Shown here: in pieces, positions 9,301 to 17,128 of the stretch
How positions within the stretch are numbered: the stretch's first letter is position 1
How the letters are laid out: each line of letters begins with the position of its first letter
Source of the DNA: Herbidospora galbida
GTDB lineage: Bacteria; Actinomycetota; Actinomycetes; Streptosporangiales; Streptosporangiaceae
Direction of reading: 5' to 3'
DNA: 64,000 nt
NCBI RefSeq assembly: GCF_005233835.1
Contig: NZ_SZQA01000021.1
Location: forward strand, 84,672-148,671
Program-made: the position numbers and the translations under genes
Notes under the pieces: model-generated
The model's input: the letters and a program-made list of their open reading frames with translations, nothing else
What the model was told of the DNA's origin: nothing
Database searches by the model: none

Positions 9301-9826
9301 GCTGGGGCTGCTCTGCGCGCTGACCCTGGTCATCCTGGCCTCGGCGCTGCACCGGCTCGGCCTCTACACGGCCGCCTACGGCTTCACCCGGCTGCGCGCC
9401 TCGGTGGGCGCGACGATCTGGTGGATCGCGGCGGTGTTCGTCCTGGTGCTGGTCGGCGGGCTGGTGAAGCGGCAGGCGTGGCTGCCGAAGGCGCTGGTCC
9501 TGCTCACGGCCGTGTCGCTGATGGTCTTCGCGGTCTGGAACCCGGACGCGCAGGTGGCCGAGACCCAGGTGTCGGTACGGGGCGTCGACCGCCTCGACGC
9601 GCACTATCTGGGGCGGCTGAGCGCGGACGCCGTACCGGGACTCGACCGGCTGCCCGAGCCGATCAGGAGCTGCGTGCTCCGGGAGGTGATCGAGGTCCAG
9701 GACCTGCGCTTCCCCGACCCGTGGAACGGCTGGAACCTGTCCCGGCTGCGGGCGGCGGAGATCCTCGCGGCGCACCCGGTCGACACGTCGGTGACGTGCG
9801 AGGAGAAGTACCGGTCCGCATACTGA
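6338..9826 (+). CDS. Sensor histidine kinase fused to a multi-pass DUF4153/DUF4173-like membrane protein
   Basis: One uninterrupted frame of 1162 codons. Residues 1-60 hold two membrane helices with almost no outer loop, followed by HAMP, the H-box VSHELRTP (H122), and an ATPase domain with LLDNAVRH and GAGLGLAI ending near 332. A 275-residue Ala/Pro/Ser linker with repeats such as ASADSASLAP follows. From about 608 come some 13-14 membrane helices and a soluble tail, as in DUF4153/4173 proteins. An internal GTG at 7445 has GGAGG eight bases upstream, so the membrane part could also be made separately. The ATGA overlap with the regulator makes it its cognate kinase. Confidence 0.85.
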   Translation: MRPLDFLGRIKVKLGIVMVGAVVTAFVVNEVGINGGVPRDLRIAFAVFLALLMMQVLARGMTKPLREMAAAAQTIAKGSYGLRVTATSRDEVGELARAFNAMAADLAEVDRQRRELVANVSHELRTPITGVQAVLENVVDGVSPPEPEILGTALAQTQRLGRLVAQLLDLSRLDSGARPIVAEEFDLADLGGQAVREASLGRDDVKVVAAIDPGRHLTTADPALLAQVLANLLDNAVRHSPPGGTVTLTSRASADGTLEIEVADEGPGIPPADRQRVFERFSRLDAGRAADAGGAGLGLAIAKEIAELHGGTVAVADGAGCHMVVTLPKAVRELTPTGRTVAAGRTPTGAVHARLPATSRSRTDTEAGPVNQTDPSSTDVGVSPETPTAPASPGGLLWKASPSAAAERDSTEGAPMAPQAPGIPPTRAAAPADGSKAEPVQPQVTQVPGAVTPSPQTTATQEKPSPSAPTPADSGQFAAAHSAAAPADAAPLAPAHADAVPADAASLVSSEVPARLEAASADSASLAPSAASADSASVAPPAVPAQPAAASADSVPTATPAGSLRTAVTSPHPVVIPPARRGQAAPSGPTYPPGSSRQRMFDDGPPSGRSIGGAVVGAIIGALAGLLGGTVAAMFFGMGPNTEIQAAGAFLLFVCVGIAVGGSLGGRVGTPSDQAGGQFDAYTPPPLFPRPALPDTPTWVLPAAMGTGLVAAVCFPYAPTGLGVVLTAVALTLAVFPAVRHRVNAWSAAYAVAAYGLVSVALFRDADWLVGLTLLAAFAVASLAVSGGRGWAGVIRGLLSVGLAVFPVPWFLGGPVRRVLKRRSLLPVMVSLGITAILLGVFGVLFVSADAVFSSFARELFSAPAWAGTLPVRIFLFVVFGVVAAAAILVALRPVAEPRVDYAPLNLARTLWVIPLVGVNLLFAAFVGVQISVLFGGSRRVLETAGLTFAEYARSGFFELITVSVFVLFIVAFCSVMIKGDRWIMATLLGLLCALTLVILASALHRLGLYTAAYGFTRLRASVGATIWWIAAVFVLVLVGGLVKRQAWLPKALVLLTAVSLMVFAVWNPDAQVAETQVSVRGVDRLDAHYLGRLSADAVPGLDRLPEPIRSCVLREVIEVQDLRFPDPWNGWNLSRLRAAEILAAHPVDTSVTCEEKYRSAY

Positions 9827-9830
9827 TCAG

Positions 9831-11315
9831 GTGACTTTCGACGTGGTGATCGCGAACGGCTGGGTCGTCGACGGAACCGGCGCCCCGCCGTTCCGCGCCG
9901 ACGTCGGGATCTCGGCCGGGAAGATCGCGGCGGTCGGGCGGCTGCCGCACCACGACGCCGTCGACGCCACCGGCCGCCACGTCATGCCGGGAATGATCGA
10001 CTGTCACTCCCACGGTGACGCGCTCGTCCACGACGCGGACTTCCAGCTCGCCAACCTGCGCCAGGGCGTCACCACGGTCGTGCTCGGCCAAGACGGGCTC
10101 TCGTTCGCCCCGACCACCACCAGGGCCGCCTTCGACTACGCCACCCGCTACTTCGCCGCGATCAACGGCGACTTCCCGGGCGACGGCCCGCTGTCGGTGG
10201 CCGAGATCAGGGCGAGCCATGACAGAGCCGCCCTGAACAGCGTCTTCCTGCTCCCGCACGGCACCATCCGCTACGACGTGCTCGGACCCGCTCAGACCGC
10301 CGCGTCTCCGGACGACATCCACGCGATGCGCTCGATCGTGGAGAAAGGCCTCGAAGAGGGTGCGGCAGGCCTGTCGACCGGCCTCGAATACGTCCCCGGC
10401 CGCTACGCCGACGTCACCGAACTCGCCTCCCTGTGCGCGCCTCTCCAGGGTCTTCCGTACGTCACCCACATGCGCGGCTACGGCCAGTCGGCGCCCGTGG
10501 GGATGAAGGAGGCGCTGGCCGTCACCCGGAAGGCCGGCGTCGCGCTGCACGTCTCCCACTTCCACGGCCCGGCCGATGTGCTGCTCCCGCTGCTGGAGGG
10601 CGACACGACCTTCGACACCTACCCCTACCTGCGGGGCAGCACGATCCTGGCGATGATCGTGCTGCCGCAGGGGGTGCCCGCCGCCGATCCGGCGGCGGCG
10701 CTGCCGATGATCGAGCACCTCGACCTCGACTACGCCTGGGAGCGCCTGACCATCGCGCACGCCCCGGGCCTCGAATGGTCCGAGGGCCGCACCATCCCCG
10801 AGGCCGCGCAGCGCCAGGGCGAGAGCCCGGCGCTCTTCGCCCGCCGGCTCCTCGTCGAGACCGATCTCGAAGCGGGCTGCGTCAGCGCCCGCCCCGACGA
10901 GGGCCCCGAGGGCGAGGAGTCGGTCCGCCGGATCCTGCGCCACCCCGCCCACACCGGCGGCTCCGACGGCCTGCACGTCGGCGGCCACCCGCACCCCCGC
11001 GCCTACGGCGCGTTCGCCCGCTTTCTCGGTCACCACGTGCGGGAGAAGGGGCATCTGAGCTGGTCGGAGGCCGCGCTGCACCTCGCCGCCCACCCGGCCC
11101 GCCGGTTCGGGCTGTTCGACCGGGGGCTGGTACGCCCCGGCCACGCCGCCGACCTCGTCCTCGTCGACCCGGCGAAGGTCGCCGACCGGGCCACCTACGC
11201 CAGCCCCCGCGAACTCGCCCGGGGGATCGACGACGTGTGGATCAACGGGGAGCGGGTCCTCAAAGACGGACGAATGACCACAGCACGCCCCGGCCGGGCC
11301 CTGCGACCGGCGTAG
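9831..11315 (+). CDS. D-aminoacylase / N-acyl-D-amino-acid deacylase family amidohydrolase
   Basis: Metal-dependent hydrolase of the amidohydrolase superfamily, 494 aa. The N-terminal DVVIANGWVVDGTG, the metal motif DCHSHGD (H59, H61), the STGLEYVPG stretch and a C-terminal GHAADLVLVDP beta-sandwich are typical of D-aminoacylases, which release D-amino acids from N-acyl forms. The conserved late histidine GGSDGLHVGGHPHPR is seen. GTG at 9831 starts four bases after the previous stop. It leads an operon with a D-amino-acid PLP enzyme and RidA, which supports D-amino-acid catabolism. Confidence 0.9.
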   Translation: MTFDVVIANGWVVDGTGAPPFRADVGISAGKIAAVGRLPHHDAVDATGRHVMPGMIDCHSHGDALVHDADFQLANLRQGVTTVVLGQDGLSFAPTTTRAAFDYATRYFAAINGDFPGDGPLSVAEIRASHDRAALNSVFLLPHGTIRYDVLGPAQTAASPDDIHAMRSIVEKGLEEGAAGLSTGLEYVPGRYADVTELASLCAPLQGLPYVTHMRGYGQSAPVGMKEALAVTRKAGVALHVSHFHGPADVLLPLLEGDTTFDTYPYLRGSTILAMIVLPQGVPAADPAAALPMIEHLDLDYAWERLTIAHAPGLEWSEGRTIPEAAQRQGESPALFARRLLVETDLEAGCVSARPDEGPEGEESVRRILRHPAHTGGSDGLHVGGHPHPRAYGAFARFLGHHVREKGHLSWSEAALHLAAHPARRFGLFDRGLVRPGHAADLVLVDPAKVADRATYASPRELARGIDDVWINGERVLKDGRMTTARPGRALRPA

Positions 11316-11334
11316 TCTCCTATACGATCCACGA

Positions 11335-12447
11335 GTGCTCATTTCCGGCATGACCATCGACTGGCGCACACGGGGATTCGTCCAGCCGGAGCCGGTCACG
11401 GCGGAGGAGTTCCTGGCGGCACGCCACAGCCTGTTCGACGGGCCGTTCACGTGGCCGCTCATGGTCGCCCGTCAGAGCGCCCTCGACCACAACGTGCGGC
11501 TGCTGGCTCAGCACGTACGGGACAACGGCCTGCTGCACGCCCCGCACGGCAAGACCACCATGTCCCCGCAGCTCTTCGCCAAGCAGCTCGCGGCGGGCGC
11601 GTGGGGGCTGACGGCCGCGACGGCGAGCCAGGTCATGGTCTACCGGAGCCTCGGGGTCGAGCGGGTCCTGCTGGCCAACGAGATCTACGACGAGCGCGCG
11701 ATCGACTGGCTGGCGAGGCAGCCCTTCGACGACCTCCTCGTCTACGCCGACTCGCCCGGGGGCGTCGAGCTGCTGGCCGGGAAGGGCTTCCGGATCCTGG
11801 TCGAACTGGGGCATCCCGGCGGGCGGACCGGCTGCCGGACCCCTGACGAGGCGAAAGCGCTCAAAGCGCTCATCGACGCCACCGACGGCGTCGAGTTCGC
11901 CGGGGTGTCCGGCTACGAGGGCACCCAGCCCGACCGCGCCGGCGTCACCCGATACCTGAAGGACCTGCGCCGGCTCGCCGAAGACCTGGCCGCCCCGATC
12001 GTCTCGGCCGGCGGCAGCTCCTACTTCGACCTGGTCACCGACGAACTGGCGGGCATGGACGCCCGGGTCATCGTGCGTCCCGGCGCCTACATCGGCCACG
12101 ACGAGGGCTTCTACGCCCGGATGAGCCCCTTCGCCGACCGGCTGAGGCCCGCGATCGAGGTGTACGCCCAGGTCGTCTCGGCCCCCGAACCCGGCATGGC
12201 GATCGTCGGGCTCGGCAAGCGCGACATCCCCTATGACCTGGACCTGCCGTTCGCCCCCGACGGGCTCACGGTGACCGGGCTGCAAGACCAGCACACCTAC
12301 CTCAGCGACCCCGGCGGCCTGGTCAAGCCGGGAGACGTGCTGAGGTTCGGCGTCTCCCACCCCTGCACCGCCTTCGACAAGTGGCGGGTCATCCCCGTCG
12401 TCGACGACGACAACATCGTGGTCGACCTGCTCACCACGTACTTCTAG
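11335..12447 (+). CDS. PLP-dependent D-threonine aldolase / D-serine dehydratase-like enzyme
   Basis: Fold-type III PLP enzyme with an alanine-racemase-like N-terminal barrel, 370 aa. The PLP lysine lies in the APHGKTT motif near residue 78, and the C-terminal domain ends with SHPCTAFDKWR, where the His and Cys of the HPCTAFDKW motif are the zinc ligands of D-threonine aldolase and DSD1-type D-serine dehydratase. GTG at 11335 or ATG at 11350 could both be the start; no strong ribosome-binding site decides. It probably cleaves or deaminates the D-amino acid released by the preceding D-aminoacylase. Confidence 0.82.
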   Translation: MLISGMTIDWRTRGFVQPEPVTAEEFLAARHSLFDGPFTWPLMVARQSALDHNVRLLAQHVRDNGLLHAPHGKTTMSPQLFAKQLAAGAWGLTAATASQVMVYRSLGVERVLLANEIYDERAIDWLARQPFDDLLVYADSPGGVELLAGKGFRILVELGHPGGRTGCRTPDEAKALKALIDATDGVEFAGVSGYEGTQPDRAGVTRYLKDLRRLAEDLAAPIVSAGGSSYFDLVTDELAGMDARVIVRPGAYIGHDEGFYARMSPFADRLRPAIEVYAQVVSAPEPGMAIVGLGKRDIPYDLDLPFAPDGLTVTGLQDQHTYLSDPGGLVKPGDVLRFGVSHPCTAFDKWRVIPVVDDDNIVVDLLTTYF

Positions 12448-12455
12448 GAGAAAAA

Positions 12456-12836
12456 GTGAAGGAAGAGATCCGCACCACCGACGGCGCCGCCCCGGTCGGC
12501 GCCTACTCGCAGGGGCTCGTGGTCGGTGACTTCGTCTACACCTCGGGCATGGGGCCGCTCGACCCGGCGACCGGCGAGATCGTCGGCGCCGACGTGGCGG
12601 AGCAGACCCACCAGACCATGCGGAACCTGGGCGCGGTGCTCGCCGTCCACGGCCTGACCTTCGACGACGTGATCAAGTCGACGGTGCACCTGCAGAACCT
12701 GAAGGAGGACTTCGCCGCCTACAACGAGGTGTACAAGTCCTACTTCACCCAGCCCTATCCGGTGCGGACCACCGTAGGATCGCAGCTCATGAACATCCTG
12801 GTGGAAATCGACTTCGTGGCCTACAAGGGGCGTTAG
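12456..12836 (+). CDS. ridA: RidA family enamine/imine deaminase
   Basis: Small trimeric enzyme of 126 aa that hydrolyses reactive enamine or imine intermediates released by PLP enzymes. The family signatures GAYSQGLVVGDFVYTSGMGP, NLGAVL and YPVRTTVG are present, although the last lacks the arginine-rich context of some subfamilies. GTG at 12456 follows AGGAG by five bases; the longer open frame upstream is a shadow. Its position right after the PLP dehydratase/aldolase gene fits detoxification of that enzyme's products. Confidence 0.9.
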   Translation: MKEEIRTTDGAAPVGAYSQGLVVGDFVYTSGMGPLDPATGEIVGADVAEQTHQTMRNLGAVLAVHGLTFDDVIKSTVHLQNLKEDFAAYNEVYKSYFTQPYPVRTTVGSQLMNILVEIDFVAYKGR

Positions 12837-14059
12837 TGGATTCTTCGGTGTACGTCTTCGTCGAGGACCTGCGCGACGAGGGCGTCGACGCGGTGCTCGA
12901 CCGGATCACGGACCTCGGCGTGGCCGGGGTGACCGTGGCCGCCGCCGTCCACCAGAGCACGGACGTCACCCCTCACGGCACCAGCCGGATCACCCTCCGG
13001 CACGACGGGGTGCACTTCCCCCCGCCGCCCGACCTGTTCGGCCGGCTCTCGCCGCCGCTCCAGCCCGGCGCCGACGACAAAATCCTCGACGACCTGCGGG
13101 CCGCCTGCCGGTCGCGGGGCCTGGCCTTCCACGGCTCGGCGGTCTTCCTGCGCAACCCGACCCTTGGGGCGAGCCACCCCGAGGTGACGGTCCGCAACTG
13201 CTTCGGCGACCGCGGCGCCCCCGCCGACCTCTGCCCGGCCAACCCCGACGTGCGCGCCTACGCCGTCGGGCTGGCCCGCGCGGTGGCCCGCCAGGGCGTC
13301 GACAGCGTCGTGGCCGACTCATTGCACTTCGCGGCGTTCGAGGCGGGCCGCTCCTACATCCCCCTCGGCCCCATGGACGCCTTCCTGCTGGGCCTGTGCT
13401 TCTGCCACCACTGCCTGCTCCGGGCCACCCAGCTGGGCGTGAACGCCGAGGTGGCGCGCGAGGAGTGCGCCAGGATCGTCGGCGGTGTCCTCGACGGCGA
13501 CCCGCCCGCCCAGGGCCAGGTCACCCGGGCGGCGCTGACCGCCTACGCCGGCCCCGAGGTGGTCGCCTACGCGCGGGCCCGCTCCGAGACGGTGACCTCG
13601 CTGGTCGCGGAGGTCTCGGCGGCGGTCACCGACGAGGGCTCGCAGCTCACCTTCACCGACGCGACCGGCGCGCTGAAGGGGGCCGCCGACGGCCTGCCCA
13701 CGGCGGGCCTGGCCGCCCACGACGCCTGGCAGATCGGCGTCGACCTGGTGGCGCTCGGCGACCTGGTCCCGTCGTTCGCCGTGCTCGCCTACGCCCGCGA
13801 CGCGACGCGGATCGCCGACGACCTGGCCGCCTACTCGCGCTCGGTCGGCAAGGACCGCGAACTGCGCGCGGTCCTGCGGCCGGGCATGCCCGACATCGAG
13901 GGCTGGGGCGAACGCCGCCGCGACGTCGACTCGACCGAACGCCTGGCCGCCAAGGTCAGGGCGGCCAAGGCGGCAGGCGCGGCTGGGGTCGACTTCTTCG
14001 CCTACGGGCTGGTCAGCCGGAAGGTGCTCAGCCGGATCGACGGAGCCCTGTCAGGTTGA
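12836..14059 (+). CDS. Conserved protein of unknown function, TIM-barrel/glycoside-hydrolase-like
   Basis: Product of 407 aa with no signal peptide. GTG at 12836 shares a base with the RidA stop (TAGTG), so it is the last gene of the D-amino-acid operon. The sequence alternates short hydrophobic strands with helices (VYVFVEDL, AGVTVAAAVH, DSVVADSLHF, GVDFFAYGL), as in a (beta/alpha)8 barrel, and contains a CFCHHC cysteine-histidine cluster similar to those in glycoside-hydrolase-like barrels. I do not recognise the family. A catalytic role on a D-amino-acid conjugate is possible but unsupported. Confidence 0.7.
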   Translation: MDSSVYVFVEDLRDEGVDAVLDRITDLGVAGVTVAAAVHQSTDVTPHGTSRITLRHDGVHFPPPPDLFGRLSPPLQPGADDKILDDLRAACRSRGLAFHGSAVFLRNPTLGASHPEVTVRNCFGDRGAPADLCPANPDVRAYAVGLARAVARQGVDSVVADSLHFAAFEAGRSYIPLGPMDAFLLGLCFCHHCLLRATQLGVNAEVAREECARIVGGVLDGDPPAQGQVTRAALTAYAGPEVVAYARARSETVTSLVAEVSAAVTDEGSQLTFTDATGALKGAADGLPTAGLAAHDAWQIGVDLVALGDLVPSFAVLAYARDATRIADDLAAYSRSVGKDRELRAVLRPGMPDIEGWGERRRDVDSTERLAAKVRAAKAAGAAGVDFFAYGLVSRKVLSRIDGALSG

Positions 14060-14064
14060 TTCGG

Positions 14065-15066
14065 TCAGGCTGACTCGCGGACGACCAGCTCGGTCGTCAG
14101 GATCACCGGGTCGGCCGCCGTCTCGCCGCGCTCCAGCAGGCTGAGCAGCAGCTTCACCATCGCCGCGGCCTGTTCGATGATCGGGTGGCGGACCGTCGTC
14201 AGCGGCGGGTCGGTGTAACGGGCCGCCTCGATGTCGTCGAAGCCCACGATCGCGACGTCGTCGGGGACGCTGCGGCCCGCCTGGCGCAGGGCCTGCATCG
14301 CGCCGATCGCCATCAGGTCGTTGGCGATGAAGACCGCGTCGAGCTGGGGGTCGTCTTCGAGGAGCTGGCGCATCGCGATCGCGCCGGACTCGCGGGTGAA
14401 GTCGCCGACCGCGACGATCGAGCGCCGGTCGGAGTCGCGCAGGGCGTTGCGGTAGCCGGTCAGCCGGTCCTGTCCGCCGATCATGTCCTGTGGCCCGGCG
14501 ATCGTGGCGATGCGGCGGCGGCCGCGTTCGAGCAGGTGCTTCACGGCCTTCTCGGCGCCGCCCACGTTGTCGTTGTCGACGTAGGGCAGGGCCACCGGGA
14601 CGGCCGGGCGGCCGTAGGAGACCGCCGGGACGCCCATGCGGGTGATCGCGGCCGGCAGCGGGTCGGCGCCGTGCATCGAGATCAGCATGACGCCGTCGAC
14701 ATGGCCGCTGGCGATGTATCGCTCCACACGGGCGTGGGACTGGGCCGAGCCGCTCAGCATCAGCACGACCTGCTTGTCGGCCGCCTCCAGCTCGACGCTG
14801 GCCGAGCGGATGACGGTGGAGAACATGGGGTCGTCGGAGAACACCCGCGTCGTCGGCTCCGACACCACCAGGGCGATCGAGTCGGTCCGCTGCGTGACGA
14901 GGCTGCGCGCCGCGGAGTTGGGCACGTAGCCCAGCTCACGGACGGCGCGCAGCACCACGTCGCGGATCTCGGGACCGACGGTGGACTGGCCGTTGACGAC
15001 CCTGGAGACGGTCGCCCGGGAAACCCCGGCACGAGCGGCGACGGCCTCCAAGGTGGGGCGCTTCAT
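14065..15066 (-). CDS. LacI family transcriptional regulator (paralogue 1)
   Basis: Repressor of 333 aa: HTH with GVSRATVSRVVNG at residues 14-26, hinge helix YVPNSAARSLV, then a periplasmic-binding-like sugar domain. It is very similar to the LacI protein at 20475, with the same recognition helix and the shared GHVDGV, MHGADPLPAA and RRRIATIAGP segments. It lies just upstream of and co-oriented with the ABC permeases, after a 52-bp gap. It probably binds the GAGAGCGCTCTC operators of the beta-glucan regulon. The gap 15067-15118 holds ACGATAACGATATCGG, a weak palindrome that may be an autoregulatory site. Confidence 0.92.
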   Translation of the reverse strand: MKRPTLEAVAARAGVSRATVSRVVNGQSTVGPEIRDVVLRAVRELGYVPNSAARSLVTQRTDSIALVVSEPTTRVFSDDPMFSTVIRSASVELEAADKQVVLMLSGSAQSHARVERYIASGHVDGVMLISMHGADPLPAAITRMGVPAVSYGRPAVPVALPYVDNDNVGGAEKAVKHLLERGRRRIATIAGPQDMIGGQDRLTGYRNALRDSDRRSIVAVGDFTRESGAIAMRQLLEDDPQLDAVFIANDLMAIGAMQALRQAGRSVPDDVAIVGFDDIEAARYTDPPLTTVRHPIIEQAAAMVKLLLSLLERGETAADPVILTTELVVRESA

Positions 15067-15118
15067 CGACGGGTCCCTCCCACGGGGCTCGGGTTGCGGA
15101 CGATAACGATATCGGCCC

Positions 15119-16075
15119 CTAGCCCTTCACACTTCCGGCCAGCAGGCCGCGTACGAAATACCGCTGCATGGACAGGAACACGATCAGCGGGATGATCATG
15201 GAGACGAAGGCGCCCGAGGTGAGGCGCTGCCACTCGTTTCCTCTGGTCCCGGCCATCTGCGCCAGCCGTACCGTCATCGGGGCGGTCTCCGCGGTGCCGC
15301 CCGAGAAGATCAGCGCGACCAGCAGGTCGTTCCATACCCACAGGAACTGGAAGATGCCGAACGCCGCCAGCGCGGGGGCCACCAGCGGCAGCACGACCTT
15401 GCGCAGGATGGTGCCGTGGGTGGCGCCGTCGACGCGGGCCGCCTCCATCAGCTCGCCCGGCAGTTCCGACATGAAGTTGTGGATCAGGAACACGCCCAGC
15501 GGCAGCGCGAAACAGGTGTGGGCGAACCAGACCTGGATGAACTGGCCCGAGCCTTCGAGGTTCCAGGCCGGCATCAGGGTGATGCCGAAGACCTCCACGC
15601 CCTGCGAGAAGAACGACAGCAGCGGCACCAGGGCCATCTGCAGCGGCACGACCTGGAGGGCGAAGATGCCGATGTAGACCCAGTCGCGGCCGCGGAACCG
15701 CGTCCACGACAGCGCGTAGGCCGCGAAGGTGGCCAGCGCCAGCGGGAACAGCACCGACGGGATCGTGATCACGACCGAGTTGATCAGGAACGACGCCAGC
15801 CGGCCCGACGACGACGAACTGCCGAACAGCACCTCCCGGTAGTTCTCCAGGGTGAGCTGCGGGTTGCTGAAGAACGTCCACCAGCCGGTCTGCTTGATGT
15901 CGTCCTCGGGACGGAACGACGACAGGAACAGGCCGAAGGTGGGGGTCGTCCAGAGCAGGGCGATGACGACCGCGATCAGGCTCGCGACGCGGCCGGACAG
16001 CCGCTTGCGCACCCGGCCGGCGGCCGTCTTCGGCTGCGTGCGGGCCACGCTGGGGGCGATGGTGGTCATGCTCAT
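15119..16075 (-). CDS. Sugar ABC transporter permease (MalG/CUT1 type)
   Basis: Inner-membrane component of 318 aa with about six helices and the EAA loop ELMEAARVDGATHGTILRKV. The start at 16075 (MSMTTIAPS) overlaps the upstream permease stop as ATGA; the longer frame is a shadow. With the MalF-type permease and the lipoprotein at 17129 it forms a CUT1 importer. No ATPase gene is adjacent, so a shared MsiK-type ATPase elsewhere is expected, as known for actinomycete CUT1 systems. Confidence 0.9.
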   Translation of the reverse strand: MSMTTIAPSVARTQPKTAAGRVRKRLSGRVASLIAVVIALLWTTPTFGLFLSSFRPEDDIKQTGWWTFFSNPQLTLENYREVLFGSSSSSGRLASFLINSVVITIPSVLFPLALATFAAYALSWTRFRGRDWVYIGIFALQVVPLQMALVPLLSFFSQGVEVFGITLMPAWNLEGSGQFIQVWFAHTCFALPLGVFLIHNFMSELPGELMEAARVDGATHGTILRKVVLPLVAPALAAFGIFQFLWVWNDLLVALIFSGGTAETAPMTVRLAQMAGTRGNEWQRLTSGAFVSMIIPLIVFLSMQRYFVRGLLAGSVKG

Positions 16076-17055
16076 GCCTCCCGGCGCTGCCGCAGCGAGC
16101 GGATCTGGTAGACGACGATGGGCGTGACGAGCACGAAGAGGAACACGGCCAGCGCCGCGCCCTTGCCCGCCTCGCCGTAGCGGAACGCCTGGTTGTACAT
16201 CTCGTTGGCGATGACGCTGGTGTCGAACTGGCCGCCCGTCATCGTGCGGACGATGTCGAACAGCTTCAGCGTGCCGATCGACTGGGTCACCAGCACCACC
16301 ACGAGCGCGGGGCGGATCGAGGGGAGCGTGACCCGGAAGAACATCTGGAGCGGGCTCGCGCCGTCGAGCCGGGCGGCCTCGACGATCTCGGCCGGGATGC
16401 CCTTGATCGCGGCCGACAGGACCACGGTGGCGAAACCGGCCTGGATCCAGACCATGACGACGATCAGGAACAGGGTGTTGGTCGGGGCGCTCTGCAGCCA
16501 CTGCTGCGGTTCGCCGCCGAGCCAGACCACGAACTGGTTGAGCAGGCCGATCTGGTTGGCGTCCTCGGGACGGTACGCGTAGACGAACCGCCAGATGATG
16601 CCCGCGCCGACGAACGAGATCGCCATCGGCAGGAACACCAGCGACTTGGCGATCGACTCGAAGCGGGACTTGTCCACCACGACGGCGTACACGAGACCGA
16701 TGGCCGTCACCAGAGACGGCACCAGCAGCACCCAGATCAGGGTGTTGCGCAGGACCGTGATCGACTCCGGCTGGGTGAACATCCAGATGTAGTTGTCCAG
16801 ACCGACGAACTGGCTGCTGTCGCCGCTCATGAACGACAGCAGGGTGGTCCGGATGCCCGGCACCACCAGGCCGATCGCCAGCAGCACCAGCGCGGGGCCG
16901 AGCAGCAGGAGCGAGTGCCCCCACGACCGTTCCTTCATGGGGGCGCGGTCGAGCAGCAGGAGCATGAGGCCGACGAAGGCCAGGAACACGACGACGCCGA
17001 CCAGAAGCTGGAGGAGTTTGGGCGCCTCGGCGGCGAAATCGAAGAAGAAGTCCAT
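16072..17055 (-). CDS. Sugar ABC transporter permease (MalF/CUT1 type)
   Basis: Product of 327 aa with an N-terminal extra helix (LLQLLVGVVVFLAFVGLML) and about seven further segments. The EAA motif EIVEAARLDGASPLQMFFRVTLP marks the ATPase contact. It is translationally coupled to the MalG-type permease by ATGA. It sits 73 bp after the binding-protein gene, across a strong hairpin that probably lowers permease relative to binding-protein expression. Confidence 0.9.
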   Translation of the reverse strand: MDFFFDFAAEAPKLLQLLVGVVVFLAFVGLMLLLLDRAPMKERSWGHSLLLLGPALVLLAIGLVVPGIRTTLLSFMSGDSSQFVGLDNYIWMFTQPESITVLRNTLIWVLLVPSLVTAIGLVYAVVVDKSRFESIAKSLVFLPMAISFVGAGIIWRFVYAYRPEDANQIGLLNQFVVWLGGEPQQWLQSAPTNTLFLIVVMVWIQAGFATVVLSAAIKGIPAEIVEAARLDGASPLQMFFRVTLPSIRPALVVVLVTQSIGTLKLFDIVRTMTGGQFDTSVIANEMYNQAFRYGEAGKGAALAVFLFVLVTPIVVYQIRSLRQRREA

Positions 17056-17081
17056 GGGGGAGGTCTCCCGGGTGCGGGTGT

Positions 17082-17116
17082 GCCCGGCCCCGGAGCTCGT
17101 GGCTCCGGGGCCGGGC
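17082..17116 (-). terminator. Intercistronic 15-bp stem-loop between binding protein and permeases
   Basis: GCCCGGCCCCGGAGC at 17082-17096 pairs perfectly with GCTCCGGGGCCGGGC at 17102-17116 across a five-base loop. There is no T-run on the minus strand, so it more likely protects the binding-protein mRNA 3' end or causes partial termination than full stop. Confidence 0.6.
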
Positions 17117-17128
17117 AGCGGTCCTATG

